From Neoalteromonas arenosi (lineage in GTDB: Bacteria > Pseudomonadota > Gammaproteobacteria > Enterobacterales > Alteromonadaceae), in assembly GCF_030362855.1 (NCBI RefSeq), contig NZ_JAUCBP010000001.1, forward strand, positions 193,613 through 257,612: a DNA stretch of 64,000 bases. Reading direction: 5' to 3'. This document shows positions 19,611 through 29,188 of the stretch, one piece after another. Both the position numbers and the translations under genes were made by a program. Numbering within the stretch: position 1 is the first letter of the stretch; each line of letters starts with the position of its first letter. A model generated the notes under the pieces. The model was given only the letters and a program-made list of their open reading frames with translations, did no database searches and was not told the DNA's origin.

Positions 19611-21437
19611 ATGCAAACTCCTGTAGTCAAACCTGCCACTTATGCAACGCCCTTAGCGGCTCTTGAAGAAGTATTTGGCTACCCACAGTTTCGCGCAGGT
19701 CAATTAGCCGCTATTGAGAATACCTTAGCGGGAAAAGACAGTTTAATCTTGATGCCTACCGGTGGTGGCAAGTCCTTGTGTTATCAAGTTCCAGCGCTGC
19801 TAACGAGCGGTGTAACCATCGTTGTATCGCCGTTGATTGCGCTGATGCAAGACCAAGTTGAACAGCTATTGCAAAACGGTATTAAGGCCGCCTTTATCAA
19901 TAGCAGCCTAGATGACATAGCGATTCAAACTACCTTGGCCAAAGTCACCAGTAGTGAACTAGACATTCTCTATGTGGCGCCCGAGCGACTTTTACAGGGC
20001 CGATTTTTAAGGCTGCTGCAATCGGTAACCATTGCCTCTTTTGCCGTGGATGAAGCGCATTGCGTGTCACATTGGGGTCACGATTTTCGCCCTGAGTACA
20101 GACGACTTGGGGAGCTGAAGTCGTTGTTTCCTGGCGTCCCGGTAATAGCACTTACCGCCACGGCAGATAATACGACACAGGCCGATATTCAGTTCCAATT
20201 AGGCTTACAAGAACCGTTAGTCTTGAAAAATAGCTTTGACCGACCCAACATTCGCTACAACGTTTTGCCAAAGTATAAACCTTTCGATCAAATCTTAGCC
20301 TATTTAAAGCAACAAGACGGCAGTGGCATTATCTATTGCAACAGTCGACGTAAAGTCGATGAGTTAAGTGAGAAACTCCATCGCAATGGTTTAAAAGCAG
20401 CAGGCTATCACGCCGGCATGGAAACAGAAGAGCGCCAACGGGTTCAGCGCCAATTTCAAACCGATGCGATTGATATTGTGGTCGCCACCGTTGCTTTTGG
20501 TATGGGTATCAATAAGAGTAACGTGCGTTTTGTTATTCACCACGATGTACCGCGAAGTATCGAAGCGTATTATCAAGAGACTGGGCGAGCGGGACGCGAT
20601 GGTATGCCGTCAGAAGCGCTACTGCTATTTGATGAAAAAGACGGTGCACGTATTCGCCAGTGGATTGCTATGGGCAATAGTGAGCGTGAATCAATAGAAC
20701 TGCAAAAGTTCAGTGCAATGGAGGCATTTGCGGAGGCTCAAACCTGCCGTAGACAAGTACTGCTGAATTATTTTTCTGAGTATGCAGGTACCGAATGCGG
20801 TAATTGCGATGTCTGTCTCGACCCACCACGACATTTCGATGGCTTAGTAACTGCGCAGAAGTTGTTATCCTGTATTCTGCGCATAGCCCAACCAGTGGGT
20901 GCGCAATATTTAATTGATGTACTCCGCGGAAAGTCGCATAAACGGATTGTTGAAAACAATCACCAAGCCTTATCAACCTATGGGATTGGCAAAGAGCAAA
21001 CTGACACTTATTGGCATAGCATTATCAATCAACTCGTCCATAAAGGACTGATTCGCATTGACATCACTGATAACGCGAGCTTAAAGCTCACGGAGGCAGC
21101 GCGCGGCGTATTACGCGGTGAAGCCCCCTGCAAATTGGCTATACCACGCTTGAGCGTTAAACCGACGAAAGTCGATAAGTTCCAGGCTAAAGATTACGAT
21201 AAGCAATTATTTGCACGTTTGAAGCACTTGCGTAAATCCATTGCTGACGAAGATGGTGTACCGCCATTTGTAGTCTTCAGTGACGCGTCATTAGCCGACA
21301 TGGCGGCGCAGTTACCGACAACTAAAAATGAATTTCTCAGGGTGAGCGGCGTTGGCGCTACTAAATTAGAGCGGTATGGCGATGCGTTCTTAGCTGCCAT
21401 CAGTAATTATCTCGATCGGACCACGCTGTCAGATTAA
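19611..21437 (+). CDS. recQ: ATP-dependent DNA helicase RecQ
   Basis: Superfamily 2 3'-5' helicase of recombination and replication-fork repair. Motif 0 [10 protein letters not shown], Walker [17 protein letters not shown] box [17 protein letters not shown] and motif [12 protein letters not shown] are present. The zinc-binding cysteines follow (CRRQ...CGNCDVC), then the winged-helix RQC domain, and a single C-terminal HRDC domain (residues about 525-605) beginning [18 protein letters not shown]. The 608 residues agree with E. coli RecQ. I found no LexA box in the 121 bp before it. Confidence 0.97.
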   Translation: MQTPVVKPATYATPLAALEEVFGYPQFRAGQLAAIENTLAGKDSLILMPTGGGKSLCYQVPALLTSGVTIVVSPLIALMQDQVEQLLQNGIKAAFINSSLDDIAIQTTLAKVTSSELDILYVAPERLLQGRFLRLLQSVTIASFAVDEAHCVSHWGHDFRPEYRRLGELKSLFPGVPVIALTATADNTTQADIQFQLGLQEPLVLKNSFDRPNIRYNVLPKYKPFDQILAYLKQQDGSGIIYCNSRRKVDELSEKLHRNGLKAAGYHAGMETEERQRVQRQFQTDAIDIVVATVAFGMGINKSNVRFVIHHDVPRSIEAYYQETGRAGRDGMPSEALLLFDEKDGARIRQWIAMGNSERESIELQKFSAMEAFAEAQTCRRQVLLNYFSEYAGTECGNCDVCLDPPRHFDGLVTAQKLLSCILRIAQPVGAQYLIDVLRGKSHKRIVENNHQALSTYGIGKEQTDTYWHSIINQLVHKGLIRIDITDNASLKLTEAARGVLRGEAPCKLAIPRLSVKPTKVDKFQAKDYDKQLFARLKHLRKSIADEDGVPPFVVFSDASLADMAAQLPTTKNEFLRVSGVGATKLERYGDAFLAAISNYLDRTTLSD

Positions 21438-21481
21438 CATTTAAATTCGCTATCTAAACCACATCTGAACTCATATAAACG

Positions 21482-22147
21482 CTATGCGTAGTCGTATTTA
21501 CCGCCTTTCTCTAGCCCCCTTTGATAGGCTTCACGTGCGTGCACTCGCTCAACAAATGCGCGAATAGCTGGAGGCGCTTGCTTGCCTTGTTTCGCCACAA
21601 TCGCCTCAAGCGGAAAACTCATCTGAAAGTCCGCAGCACTCAATGACTCGCCAACGAACCATTGTCTATCGGCTAAATGGCGTTCAACAAACTCTATATT
21701 AGCTTTGATATTGGGGCCGAAGTAAGCATCCATTACAGCGTTGACGAACTTATCGATGATGTACTTGATGAAGAAAGGGGCCGCTTTCTCTTTACCTTTC
21801 TCCAGCACCATACGCGTTACGAGCGGAGGCATAAAACTCCCCTCAGCAAAGTGCAACCAGAATGACTGTTCTTGTTTCTCAGTTTCGCTGAGCTCGCCAA
21901 GAACTCGTCCATTTCCGTACTGTGTAATAATGTACTCAATTATCGCGCCGGATTCCGCAATGGTCGCATCACCGTCAGTAATTACAGGGCTTCTACCAAG
22001 AGGATGGACGAGCTTCAGTTGTGCGGGAGCTAGATTAGTTTTGGCGTCGCGCTGATAGGTCTTAAGCGTGTAATCTACCTGTAACTCCTCGAGTAACCAC
22101 AGAATCCGTTGCGACCTTGAGTTGTTTAGATGATGTAATACCAGCAT
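21482..22147 (-). CDS. Glutathione S-transferase family protein
   Basis: A 221-residue cytosolic GST-fold protein. The thioredoxin-like N-terminal domain (1-80) includes LHHLNNSRSQRILWLLEELQVDY, cis-proline loop GRSPVI and glutathione-binding AESGAIIEYI. The all-helical C-terminal domain follows. Serine in the NSRSQR stretch is the likely thiol-activating residue, as in bacterial and fungal Ure2/theta-like types. The substrate is unknown. It is convergent with recQ and upstream of a cytochrome c gene on the same strand, with 76 bp between. Confidence 0.88.
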   Translation of the reverse strand: MLVLHHLNNSRSQRILWLLEELQVDYTLKTYQRDAKTNLAPAQLKLVHPLGRSPVITDGDATIAESGAIIEYIITQYGNGRVLGELSETEKQEQSFWLHFAEGSFMPPLVTRMVLEKGKEKAAPFFIKYIIDKFVNAVMDAYFGPNIKANIEFVERHLADRQWFVGESLSAADFQMSFPLEAIVAKQGKQAPPAIRAFVERVHAREAYQRGLEKGGKYDYA

Positions 22148-22223
22148 GTGCGTTCCAAAATTAAATTACATATGCCTTCTATACACGAATAATTCGCATT
22201 TGGTTTACGCTCATAAATAATTC

Positions 22224-22565
22224 TTACTCAGGCTTCGGGTCAAGACTGGAGTAATAAGCAGCTAAATTGGCGATGTCTTCGTCGCTCAATCCTTTCGCCT
22301 GGGGTGACATCACCATATGATTGCGTAAACCATCTCGGTAGGCTTTCAAGGATTCAGCTAAGTATTGCTCTTTCTGCCCCGCTAAATTTGGATAGTTGGG
22401 AATAAATGAAATACCATTCTGACCGTGACAGGAAGCGCAGACGGTAGCGCGAGCTTTACCGGCTTCAGCATTACCTGCAGCCAGTGTGGGGGATGTGGTC
22501 AGTGCGCTAACTAACGCCAAAGTCAACCCAAGGTGAATGCCAGTGAAGGTTTTTTTCCGCATCAT
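22224..22565 (-). CDS. Small class I cytochrome c
   Basis: A 113-residue secreted monohaem cytochrome. A signal peptide (to about AAG at 31) is followed by the haem-binding motif C43-A-S-C46-H47. The distal methionine is in the [18 protein letters not shown] segment (M84 or M86). [24 protein letters not shown] is typical of the cytochrome c4/c5-like periplasmic electron carriers that feed terminal oxidases. It is about half the length of diheme c4, so it is a single-domain form. It stands alone, with a 351-bp gap upstream. Confidence 0.9.
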   Translation of the reverse strand: MMRKKTFTGIHLGLTLALVSALTTSPTLAAGNAEAGKARATVCASCHGQNGISFIPNYPNLAGQKEQYLAESLKAYRDGLRNHMVMSPQAKGLSDEDIANLAAYYSSLDPKPE

Positions 22566-22916
22566 CGAAAATGCTCCTTGTTAAGATAGTTTCAGCTATT
22601 GGTTGAATAACCTACACCGAAATCCACCAATTGAAAATACTTGCCGCTAAACCACACACGTTGATCAGACGTCGAGACTGATTGGAATACTGTTCGCTTA
22701 ATGACGCTAAATAGCTGGCCATCGCAACCATTCGTATTAAAGTTCAAATCTCTTATCGCCCTAGATTTTATTGATAATTTTCAGATGGTTGCAGGGGTTT
22801 AAACTGATCCGAAAGTATTCTACATTAAGGTTCAATATTTCTCGCAACGCAACGCGCATTGAAGCCGGATTTGCGCTAAGCTTTAGCAGTAAATCAGGCG
22901 TTAAGGATCCAACGAT
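22566..22916. other. Divergent intergenic region, 351 bp
   Basis: Lies between the cytochrome c gene and the GGDEF-EAL gene, which are divergently transcribed. It should hold both promoters. I see no credible reading frame, RNA gene or clear inverted repeat. A purine-rich TAAGGA at 22902-22907 acts as the ribosome-binding site for the TTG start at 22917. Confidence 0.5.
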
Positions 22917-25817
22917 TTGAGTAAGCGTGTCGCATTGTCTAGCACTGACGCGAATGATTATCAGCCATTATTCGAATGGCTTTGCCGATGGAGCATCATC
23001 TGTTGTGTCATGATGAGCGCCAACGTATTTGCACAAGTTGTCAATATTGACGCGAGTAACCAGCACACTGTATTTGATCTAATCTCCCACTCCGAGTCAT
23101 TGCGCGATGCCAATAACCGCCAATTGAGTGAAATTCAAACCTTAGTCGGTTGGCAGCCTCGGTGGGAGACGACTCCCCTTGGTAACGACGAGGCATTGTG
23201 GATCCGAACTGATGTACACAATAATCTGGGAACGAATCAAAGCTTTTATTTATCTGTAGCGGACTCAAATCTCGATACTGTTGATGTGTATATCATCGAC
23301 GAATTAGGGCGAATTGTGCATTCCTATTTGTCCGGTGTGAGCCGTTCATTTCAGGCAAGACAGGTTGACCATAGGCACTTTGTTAGTCCGTTCAACGTCG
23401 CACCTAATCAGCAAGTAAGCATATACATTAGGATTCGCGACCCTGGACTATTGTTGATGCCGATCTCACTGAGTAGTGCTGAAGCCTGGATCAGTAGCGA
23501 GCAAAACAAGCATATTTTGTTCGGGATCTTTGTGGGTTCATCAATGGTTTTCACCCTTTATTTTTTGGTGACTTACTTGTTAATGCGCAGTCCTGTGCGA
23601 TTTTGGTTTTCTCTTGCGTGTTTTACCCTGATGTTGACCGTATTAAACATGCAGGGTTTCGTCAGCCATTTCACCCGAATCACCCAATTCGCATCATTAA
23701 TCACCGCCATCTTAATGACTTTGTTGATGTTTACTATGGCTCGGGTCAGTTGCTCCATTTTTACAAAGAGTCCGCGTCTGATTCAGATAATCAGCCATGT
23801 TTTACCGCTGGGCTACATTCCAGTATGGGGGCTCCTTGAGCCCAGTTTGCAGGCACAAGCAATTGTCTTAATTACCATCGCTTGTGTGCTTACTCAATGT
23901 CTTAAGGCGGTGCATTACCGACATCGTTTCAGCAGCAAACCCAGCCAAATATTCATCCTTGGCTGGCTGTGTTTAGCGCTAGCCGCCGGGACTAACCTTT
24001 ACTTCTATGCCAGTGCAGAAAGTATCGACCAATTTGCAACATTGGTGATCATATTTTTGTCTGTGCTTGGCATCTTAAACCTAGCAGTAGCGATTGAGTC
24101 AAATGAGAAAGCTTTGATCCGCGTGCAGCAAAGTCAACAAGAGCAACGGATCGACGACTTGAAACAGTTTTATCAGTTATTTCGCAATTCCGCGGAAGGC
24201 TTATATACCTCGACCCCAGCAGGCACGTTAGTTTCGGTAAACCCGGCTATGTGGCAGCTGTTCGGCTATGAAAATGAGGACGACATGCTCAGTAGTGTAA
24301 GGTCTACTGACGATTTTTACGTAAACCCCAGCGATCGCGATGTATTAATTGGCGAATTACGAGCAAATAAAGTTGTGCTCGGAAGAGAGTTTAGAGGATT
24401 GCGTAAAGACGGATCAGAGTTTTGGTTCTCATTGTCCTGTCAGTTCCATCAGGAAGGAGATCAATCATTCTTGTATGGCTCAGTGTTCGATGTCACCGAG
24501 CGCAAGCAATCAAATATCAGTCTAGAGTATCTAGCCACCCACGACTCGCTAACTGGTGTTAATAATCGACGGGAGTTTGAGCGTCGTTTGCAACTTCAGC
24601 TAGGAGGGAAATATGATACCTCGCGTCCAATGGCTCTTTTGTATATGGATCTTGATCAATTTAAAGTTGTAAACGATACCTGCGGGCACAAAGCCGGCGA
24701 TGCGTTACTTCAGCAATTGGCGCGCCTACTTGACGAAGTAGTGGGTAAAAAAGGCTTATTATCTCGGCTCGGCGGTGATGAATTTGGTGTTTTAATGACG
24801 AATTCGAGCTCTGATGAAGCCTATATATTGGCCACTAAACTCCTTAATGCAGTGTCAGATTTTCGGTTTATGTGGGAAAATAAAGTATTCTCACTGGGCT
24901 TGAGTATTGGTTTGGTGGAACGTACCGACAAAATCGATTCACCCGAGCAAATGATGAGTATGGCCGACGCAGCGTGTTACATCGCCAAGGAACAAGGACG
25001 TAATCAGATTCATCGATACTCTGCGGATGACGTAAGCACACGGCGTTACGAAAATGAACTAAATTGGTTGGCGTATATAAACGAAGCACTTGATAACAAC
25101 AACTTTAAACTCTATTACCAGCATTATCAGCCACTGCGTGAAATGGCAGATGGTCATCGCTATGAAATATTGGTGCGGATGCAAACCGAGGACAAAGGGC
25201 TGGTACCGCCGGGGGCCTTTTTGCCTGCTGCTGAACGCTACTCGCTAGGTGCTAAGGTTGATCGCTGGGTTATTCACAACTATTTTGAGTGGCTTAGCAA
25301 CAATACTGAGCACGCGGAGATACTGCACAAGTGCAACATTAATCTTTGTGGTCAATCGCTCGCTGACCGCGACTTTAAACTATTCGTTCTCAATGCCTTC
25401 GAGAAATTCTCTGTGCCATATAAGAAAATCTGTTTTGAGATCACAGAGGGCATGGCTATTATTAAACTCGACGAAACCCTAGAATTTATTAAGACATTCA
25501 GACAGTTAGGCTGTACATTCGCATTAGACGACTTTGGTAGCGGATTTTCATCCTATGGGTATTTAAAGCGCTTACCAGTGCAGTATGTTAAAATTGACGG
25601 TGCGTTTGTTAGAGATTTAATCACCGACCCGATTGACTCGGCCATGGTGCGATCAATCAACGACGTGGCCAAAGCCATGGGTATGGAGACGGTCGCTGAA
25701 TTTGTTGAAAACGCCGAAATCCGCGTACAGTTAGGGAAAATGGGGGTAGATTATGCCCAAGGTTACGGCATTGCCATGCCCGCGCCTCTCGTTGACTTCA
25801 AAGCTTTTAACGCTTAA
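22917..25817 (+). CDS. 7TMR-DISM / PAS / GGDEF / EAL signalling protein
   Basis: A 966-residue membrane c-di-GMP enzyme. A cleavable signal (IICCVMMSANVFA) leads to a periplasmic 7TMR-DISMED2-like sensor (about 50-190), then seven or so membrane helices (about 198-395). A PAS domain (about 415-535, ending VFDVTERKQ) follows, then GGDEF (active site GGDEF at 619-623) and EAL. In the EAL domain the first motif reads E750-I-L, but the key EITEG, DDFGSGFS (871-878) and YVKIDGAF are intact, so phosphodiesterase activity is likely. No RxxD I-site precedes GGDEF. The start is TTG at 22917 behind TAAGGA. Confidence 0.93.
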   Translation: MSKRVALSSTDANDYQPLFEWLCRWSIICCVMMSANVFAQVVNIDASNQHTVFDLISHSESLRDANNRQLSEIQTLVGWQPRWETTPLGNDEALWIRTDVHNNLGTNQSFYLSVADSNLDTVDVYIIDELGRIVHSYLSGVSRSFQARQVDHRHFVSPFNVAPNQQVSIYIRIRDPGLLLMPISLSSAEAWISSEQNKHILFGIFVGSSMVFTLYFLVTYLLMRSPVRFWFSLACFTLMLTVLNMQGFVSHFTRITQFASLITAILMTLLMFTMARVSCSIFTKSPRLIQIISHVLPLGYIPVWGLLEPSLQAQAIVLITIACVLTQCLKAVHYRHRFSSKPSQIFILGWLCLALAAGTNLYFYASAESIDQFATLVIIFLSVLGILNLAVAIESNEKALIRVQQSQQEQRIDDLKQFYQLFRNSAEGLYTSTPAGTLVSVNPAMWQLFGYENEDDMLSSVRSTDDFYVNPSDRDVLIGELRANKVVLGREFRGLRKDGSEFWFSLSCQFHQEGDQSFLYGSVFDVTERKQSNISLEYLATHDSLTGVNNRREFERRLQLQLGGKYDTSRPMALLYMDLDQFKVVNDTCGHKAGDALLQQLARLLDEVVGKKGLLSRLGGDEFGVLMTNSSSDEAYILATKLLNAVSDFRFMWENKVFSLGLSIGLVERTDKIDSPEQMMSMADAACYIAKEQGRNQIHRYSADDVSTRRYENELNWLAYINEALDNNNFKLYYQHYQPLREMADGHRYEILVRMQTEDKGLVPPGAFLPAAERYSLGAKVDRWVIHNYFEWLSNNTEHAEILHKCNINLCGQSLADRDFKLFVLNAFEKFSVPYKKICFEITEGMAIIKLDETLEFIKTFRQLGCTFALDDFGSGFSSYGYLKRLPVQYVKIDGAFVRDLITDPIDSAMVRSINDVAKAMGMETVAEFVENAEIRVQLGKMGVDYAQGYGIAMPAPLVDFKAFNA

Positions 25818-25889
25818 CCCTTGTAAAGATCGCAATAAGCCCTAAATAGGGTGATTAGCAGTAACACCGCGACAGCGAATGAGTGAAAC

Positions 25890-26504
25890 ATGACCGACAA
25901 TACACCCCAATTTGAATACGTAAGCGCCGCAAAGCTACCTACACGCTTTGGTGAGTTTCGTATTCATGGCTTTGTTGAAGCAAGCGGTCAAGAACATGTG
26001 GCATTAACCTACGGCGATTGGCAAGCAGATGAAGCGGTTCCCATTCGGATTCACTCTGAATGTTTAACCGGCGATTCATTGTTCAGTACTCGTTGTGATT
26101 GCGGGTTTCAACTCGAGCGAGCCTTGCAGAACATTGTTGAGCACGGCAAAGGTGTATTGCTATACCTTCGCCAAGAAGGTCGTGGTATCGGCTTGCTGAA
26201 CAAAATTAAAGCCTACCAATTACAAGATACAGGAATGGACACTGTTGAAGCTAATTTACATTTAGGCTTTGACGCAGACCTTCGCGAGTATTCTATTTGC
26301 GGCTTTATGTTAGATACATTAAACGTTAAAAACGTCATTCTGATGACCAACAACCCACGTAAAGCCAAAGCCTTGGAAGACTTAGGGGTAAACATTATTG
26401 AGCGCAAACCCATAGATCACGGCCTAACCGAGCAAAACAAGGGATATTTGAAAACCAAAACTGAAAAACTTGGTCATTTATTCGACCCGCATTTGCTCAA
26501 ATAG
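25890..26504 (+). CDS. ribA: GTP cyclohydrolase II
   Basis: First committed step of riboflavin synthesis, opening GTP to 2,5-diamino-6-ribosylamino-pyrimidinone phosphate. Zinc cysteines are in SECLTGDSLFSTRCDCGFQL, catalytic YLRQEGRGIGLLNKIKAY follows, and the C-terminus has LMTNNPRKAKALEDLGV. The 204 residues match stand-alone RibA, with no RibB fusion. The gene is monocistronic here with 72 bp to the upstream gene; I see no FMN riboswitch, which normally sits before ribB rather than ribA. Confidence 0.97.
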   Translation: MTDNTPQFEYVSAAKLPTRFGEFRIHGFVEASGQEHVALTYGDWQADEAVPIRIHSECLTGDSLFSTRCDCGFQLERALQNIVEHGKGVLLYLRQEGRGIGLLNKIKAYQLQDTGMDTVEANLHLGFDADLREYSICGFMLDTLNVKNVILMTNNPRKAKALEDLGVNIIERKPIDHGLTEQNKGYLKTKTEKLGHLFDPHLLK

Positions 26505-26748
26505 TTTTTGCATTAACATGCATTAGTCGCGTAGCCGCTCCTTCCTCATAATCTGCCAAACAAACCCTCGACATCAATCACTTACAACGAAAAGCGAACA
26601 CAAAATGTCGAAACAGTCGTGAGCTTTGATTAAATAAACGGGCGTTATTCCATCAGCATTCAGCTTTGGTTAAGCCAGGCAGTCTTATAAACCTAGGTAA
26701 GCTCTTGCAGAAGTACGTTTGTATTTCTCAAACTGGAAGGAGAAGACC

Positions 26749-28290
26749 ATGAAGTCTGCACATAAAATAGCGTTCATTTACGCACTGGCACTAATCGTTA
26801 GCATTAGCTTAGCGATTCAATTTGCTAGTGCCTCTGAACGCGATGATCAAGCATACACAGGCACAGTTTTGACTGAAGAAGATCTCGATACCGTATTAGC
26901 CCCTATCGCCTTGTATCCGGATACCCTATTAACGCACGTTTTAATTGCTTCTACCTACCCGATGGATGTTATTCGCGCTGCGCGCTGGCGTGAAAATAAT
27001 GCCTCATTGTCGCCCGATGAAATTCGTGATCGGGTAGAAGTATTCGATTGGGATATGAGTGTCAAAGCACTTGCCCCCTTTGATCGCGTGTTAATGCAAA
27101 TGTCAGAAGACATCGATTGGTTAAATTATCTCGGTGATGCCGTACTAGCAGATGAAGAATGGGTCTTGGAACGGATTCAGGTGTTGCGTGATTACGCTTA
27201 TGAGAATGGTTCGTTATCTGATAGTGAATATGTCAGCGTTGAGCGCGAAGACGATGTGGTGGTTATTGAAACTGTTAAAGACCGCGTAGTTTACGTTCCA
27301 TACTACGACACCCGAGTTGTGTACGGTAATTGGTGGCATGTGCGCTCACCTTACTACTGGGAATATCCGCGTCATTATCACTACAGCGCAGGATTTTATT
27401 GGAGCCCAAGTGTTCACATTGCCTCACACTTTTTCTTCGGTGGTTTCCATTGGCATCATCGCTATGTAGTGATTAATCACAATTACTACCATCGCCCTTA
27501 TCACCGTGACTATCGTCGTGTGTATACCCGTGAATACCAACGCTGGAATCACAATGTACAACACCGTCGAGCGCGCTATCACGACCGAGTTGTTCGCCAT
27601 CGCGAATATCGCCGCAATGAATCAGTGCATGCTGTTCGTACGCGTCAGGTGAATGTAGAACGCTATGGCGCATATCAGCCAGCCGCAAAAGTGCGTTATA
27701 GTACTCAACCACGTCAAGTGCAGCGGACTGTCAGTACCGATAGGACTGTTACCCGCACGCGTCAGACTCAGCCGGTTAGACAACCGCGAGCAGTTGAACA
27801 GCGCGCAGTCGAGCCGCGCACTGTGCAGCGCGAGCGAGAGGTGACAAGGTCCAGAACTGTTCGTACTCCAGAGCCCGTGACTCGTGAAAGAGCCCAAACG
27901 CGTCCACGCGATGTGCAGTCGCCAACCGTGCAACGTGAACGAGCAGTCACTCAGTCAAGAACCGTACGCACACCACAGCCGGTTGTACGTGAAACACGCC
28001 AGCGCACACAACCTGTACAAAGAACAACACGCCAACCTCAACCAGTGCAGCGTCAGCAGACGCGCACTGCACCGCGTGAAGTTCAGCGCCAGACTCAACC
28101 TGCAGTACAGCCGCGCACTGTTCAACGTCAACAGGTTCAGGTTCAACGCCCACAAGTACAGCGTCAACAAGTGCAGCGGCAAACCGTTCAACCTGCTCCC
28201 AGAGCTACAGTTCAGCGCAGCCGCACACAGCAGAGCAGACCGCAACAAAGTCGCTCTACCCGACAAACCAGTCGCGGCCACAAAAACTAA
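26749..28290 (+). CDS. DUF3300 family protein with Arg/Gln-rich tail
   Basis: A 513-residue exported protein. The start ATG 26749 follows AAGGAG; the longer frame to 26719 lacks a ribosome site. A signal peptide (to about residue 32) is followed by the DUF3300 core (about 40-200) with LDTVLAPIALYPDTLLTHVLIASTYP and VFDWDMSVKALAPF. Next comes a His/Tyr/Trp-rich segment (about 200-290), then a 220-residue low-complexity tail rich in Arg, Gln, Thr, Pro and Val with internal repeats. The function of DUF3300 is unknown. The tail has extreme positive charge and would be disordered. A strong terminator follows, so the gene is probably monocistronic. Confidence 0.85.
   Translation: MKSAHKIAFIYALALIVSISLAIQFASASERDDQAYTGTVLTEEDLDTVLAPIALYPDTLLTHVLIASTYPMDVIRAARWRENNASLSPDEIRDRVEVFDWDMSVKALAPFDRVLMQMSEDIDWLNYLGDAVLADEEWVLERIQVLRDYAYENGSLSDSEYVSVEREDDVVVIETVKDRVVYVPYYDTRVVYGNWWHVRSPYYWEYPRHYHYSAGFYWSPSVHIASHFFFGGFHWHHRYVVINHNYYHRPYHRDYRRVYTREYQRWNHNVQHRRARYHDRVVRHREYRRNESVHAVRTRQVNVERYGAYQPAAKVRYSTQPRQVQRTVSTDRTVTRTRQTQPVRQPRAVEQRAVEPRTVQREREVTRSRTVRTPEPVTRERAQTRPRDVQSPTVQRERAVTQSRTVRTPQPVVRETRQRTQPVQRTTRQPQPVQRQQTRTAPREVQRQTQPAVQPRTVQRQQVQVQRPQVQRQQVQRQTVQPAPRATVQRSRTQQSRPQQSRSTRQTSRGHKN
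27820..27984 (+). repeat. Tandem repeat inside DUF3300 tail
   Basis: Two 20-codon units, at 27820-27879 and 27925-27984, encode TVQRER-(E/A)-VT-(R/Q)-SRTVRTP-(E/Q)-PV, 17 of 20 residues identical, spaced 105 bp. Shorter VQRQQ-type motifs follow to 28200. The DNA copies differ at many synonymous sites, so the repeat is old or under protein-level selection. Confidence 0.75.
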
Positions 28291-28294
28291 GTTT

Positions 28295-28328
28295 AAAGCC
28301 GACAATATTGTCGGCTTTTGTTTTTCTG
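28295..28328 (+). terminator. Intrinsic terminator after DUF3300 gene
   Basis: A 24-bp perfect palindrome (arms AAAGCCGACAAT/ATTGTCGGCTTT) begins 4 bp past the stop and runs into TGTTTTTC. This is a strong rho-independent terminator. Confidence 0.9.
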
Positions 28329-28384
28329 CTTCGGGTCAATTCAACAAGCTGGTAGGCTAACGTGCAACGAACTCGTCAAAGTGA

Positions 28385-29185
28385 ATGCGTATGCAGTTAA
28401 ACCTTTTCCAAGTCGATGCTTTTACCCATAGATTGTTTGGCGGTAACCCTGCGGCGGTTTGCCCATTGTCTGAATGGTTATCTGACGATTTGCTCCAAGC
28501 CATCGCCGAAGAAAATAACTTGTCAGAGACGGCTTTTTTTGTCGCTAAAGCACAATCCTTTGATTTGCGTTGGTTTACCCCAGAAGCCGAAGTAGATCTG
28601 TGTGGACACGCCACGCTCGCTGCTGCTCATGTAATATTTAAACATCTGAATTATCAGCAGCCGTCTGTGGAGTTCGATACCAAAAGCGGGCGGCTAACGG
28701 TTAGTCGTGAAGACGACGGCTACAGTCTTGATTTCCCGGCCTGCGGTTCACAGTTGATAACTGAGCCAAGTGAGATTAGTGCGGTCTGCAAAGCGCTTGG
28801 ATTAGCTAAGCGCCCCATCTACACCGGCGCAGATTATCTGATACCACTTGAAAGTGAATCTGCAGTGCGAGCACTGCGTCCTGATTTTCAAGCCATGCAA
28901 TCTCTAGGCAATCGCGGCGTGATCGTCACGGCCCCCGGCGAAAATGTGGATTTTGTCAGCCGTTGCTTTTATCCGAAACTTCGGGTTAATGAAGATCCCG
29001 TTACCGGTTCAGCCCACTGTCAACTGACCCCCTATTGGGCAGATAGACTGGGTAAAACTGAACTAATGGCTCGCCAACTTTCGGCGCGTGGTGGCGAGGT
29101 ACAATGTGGCTATGATTCACCTCGCGTTATACTGGTCGGTTCAGCAGTAGATTATTTAAGCGGAACGATAACGCTACCGCGTTAA
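28385..29185 (+). CDS. PhzF family isomerase
   Basis: A 266-residue protein of the PhzF/diaminopimelate-epimerase fold. QVDAFTHRLFGGNPAAVCPL opens the N-terminal lobe, catalytic glutamate E48 is in NNLSETAFF, DLCGHATLAAAHVIF follows, and EDPVTGSAHCQLTPYW in the second lobe is diagnostic. Only phenazine-pathway PhzF has a settled reaction; most stand-alone bacterial homologues like this one have unknown substrates. ATG 28391 (MQLNLFQ) is an alternative start two codons in. It ends 3 bp from the convergent ATP-grasp gene. Confidence 0.88.
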   Translation: MRMQLNLFQVDAFTHRLFGGNPAAVCPLSEWLSDDLLQAIAEENNLSETAFFVAKAQSFDLRWFTPEAEVDLCGHATLAAAHVIFKHLNYQQPSVEFDTKSGRLTVSREDDGYSLDFPACGSQLITEPSEISAVCKALGLAKRPIYTGADYLIPLESESAVRALRPDFQAMQSLGNRGVIVTAPGENVDFVSRCFYPKLRVNEDPVTGSAHCQLTPYWADRLGKTELMARQLSARGGEVQCGYDSPRVILVGSAVDYLSGTITLPR

Positions 29186-29188
29186 TAG

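Noticed and set aside
25818-25889. Possible FMN riboswitch ahead of ribA
   Set aside because: The 72-bp gap is too short and has no RFN-type conserved blocks.
27955-28305. Open frames opposite and beside the DUF3300 tail
   Set aside because: The Arg/Gln-rich repeats leave several alternate frames open by composition alone; their predicted proteins have no family features.
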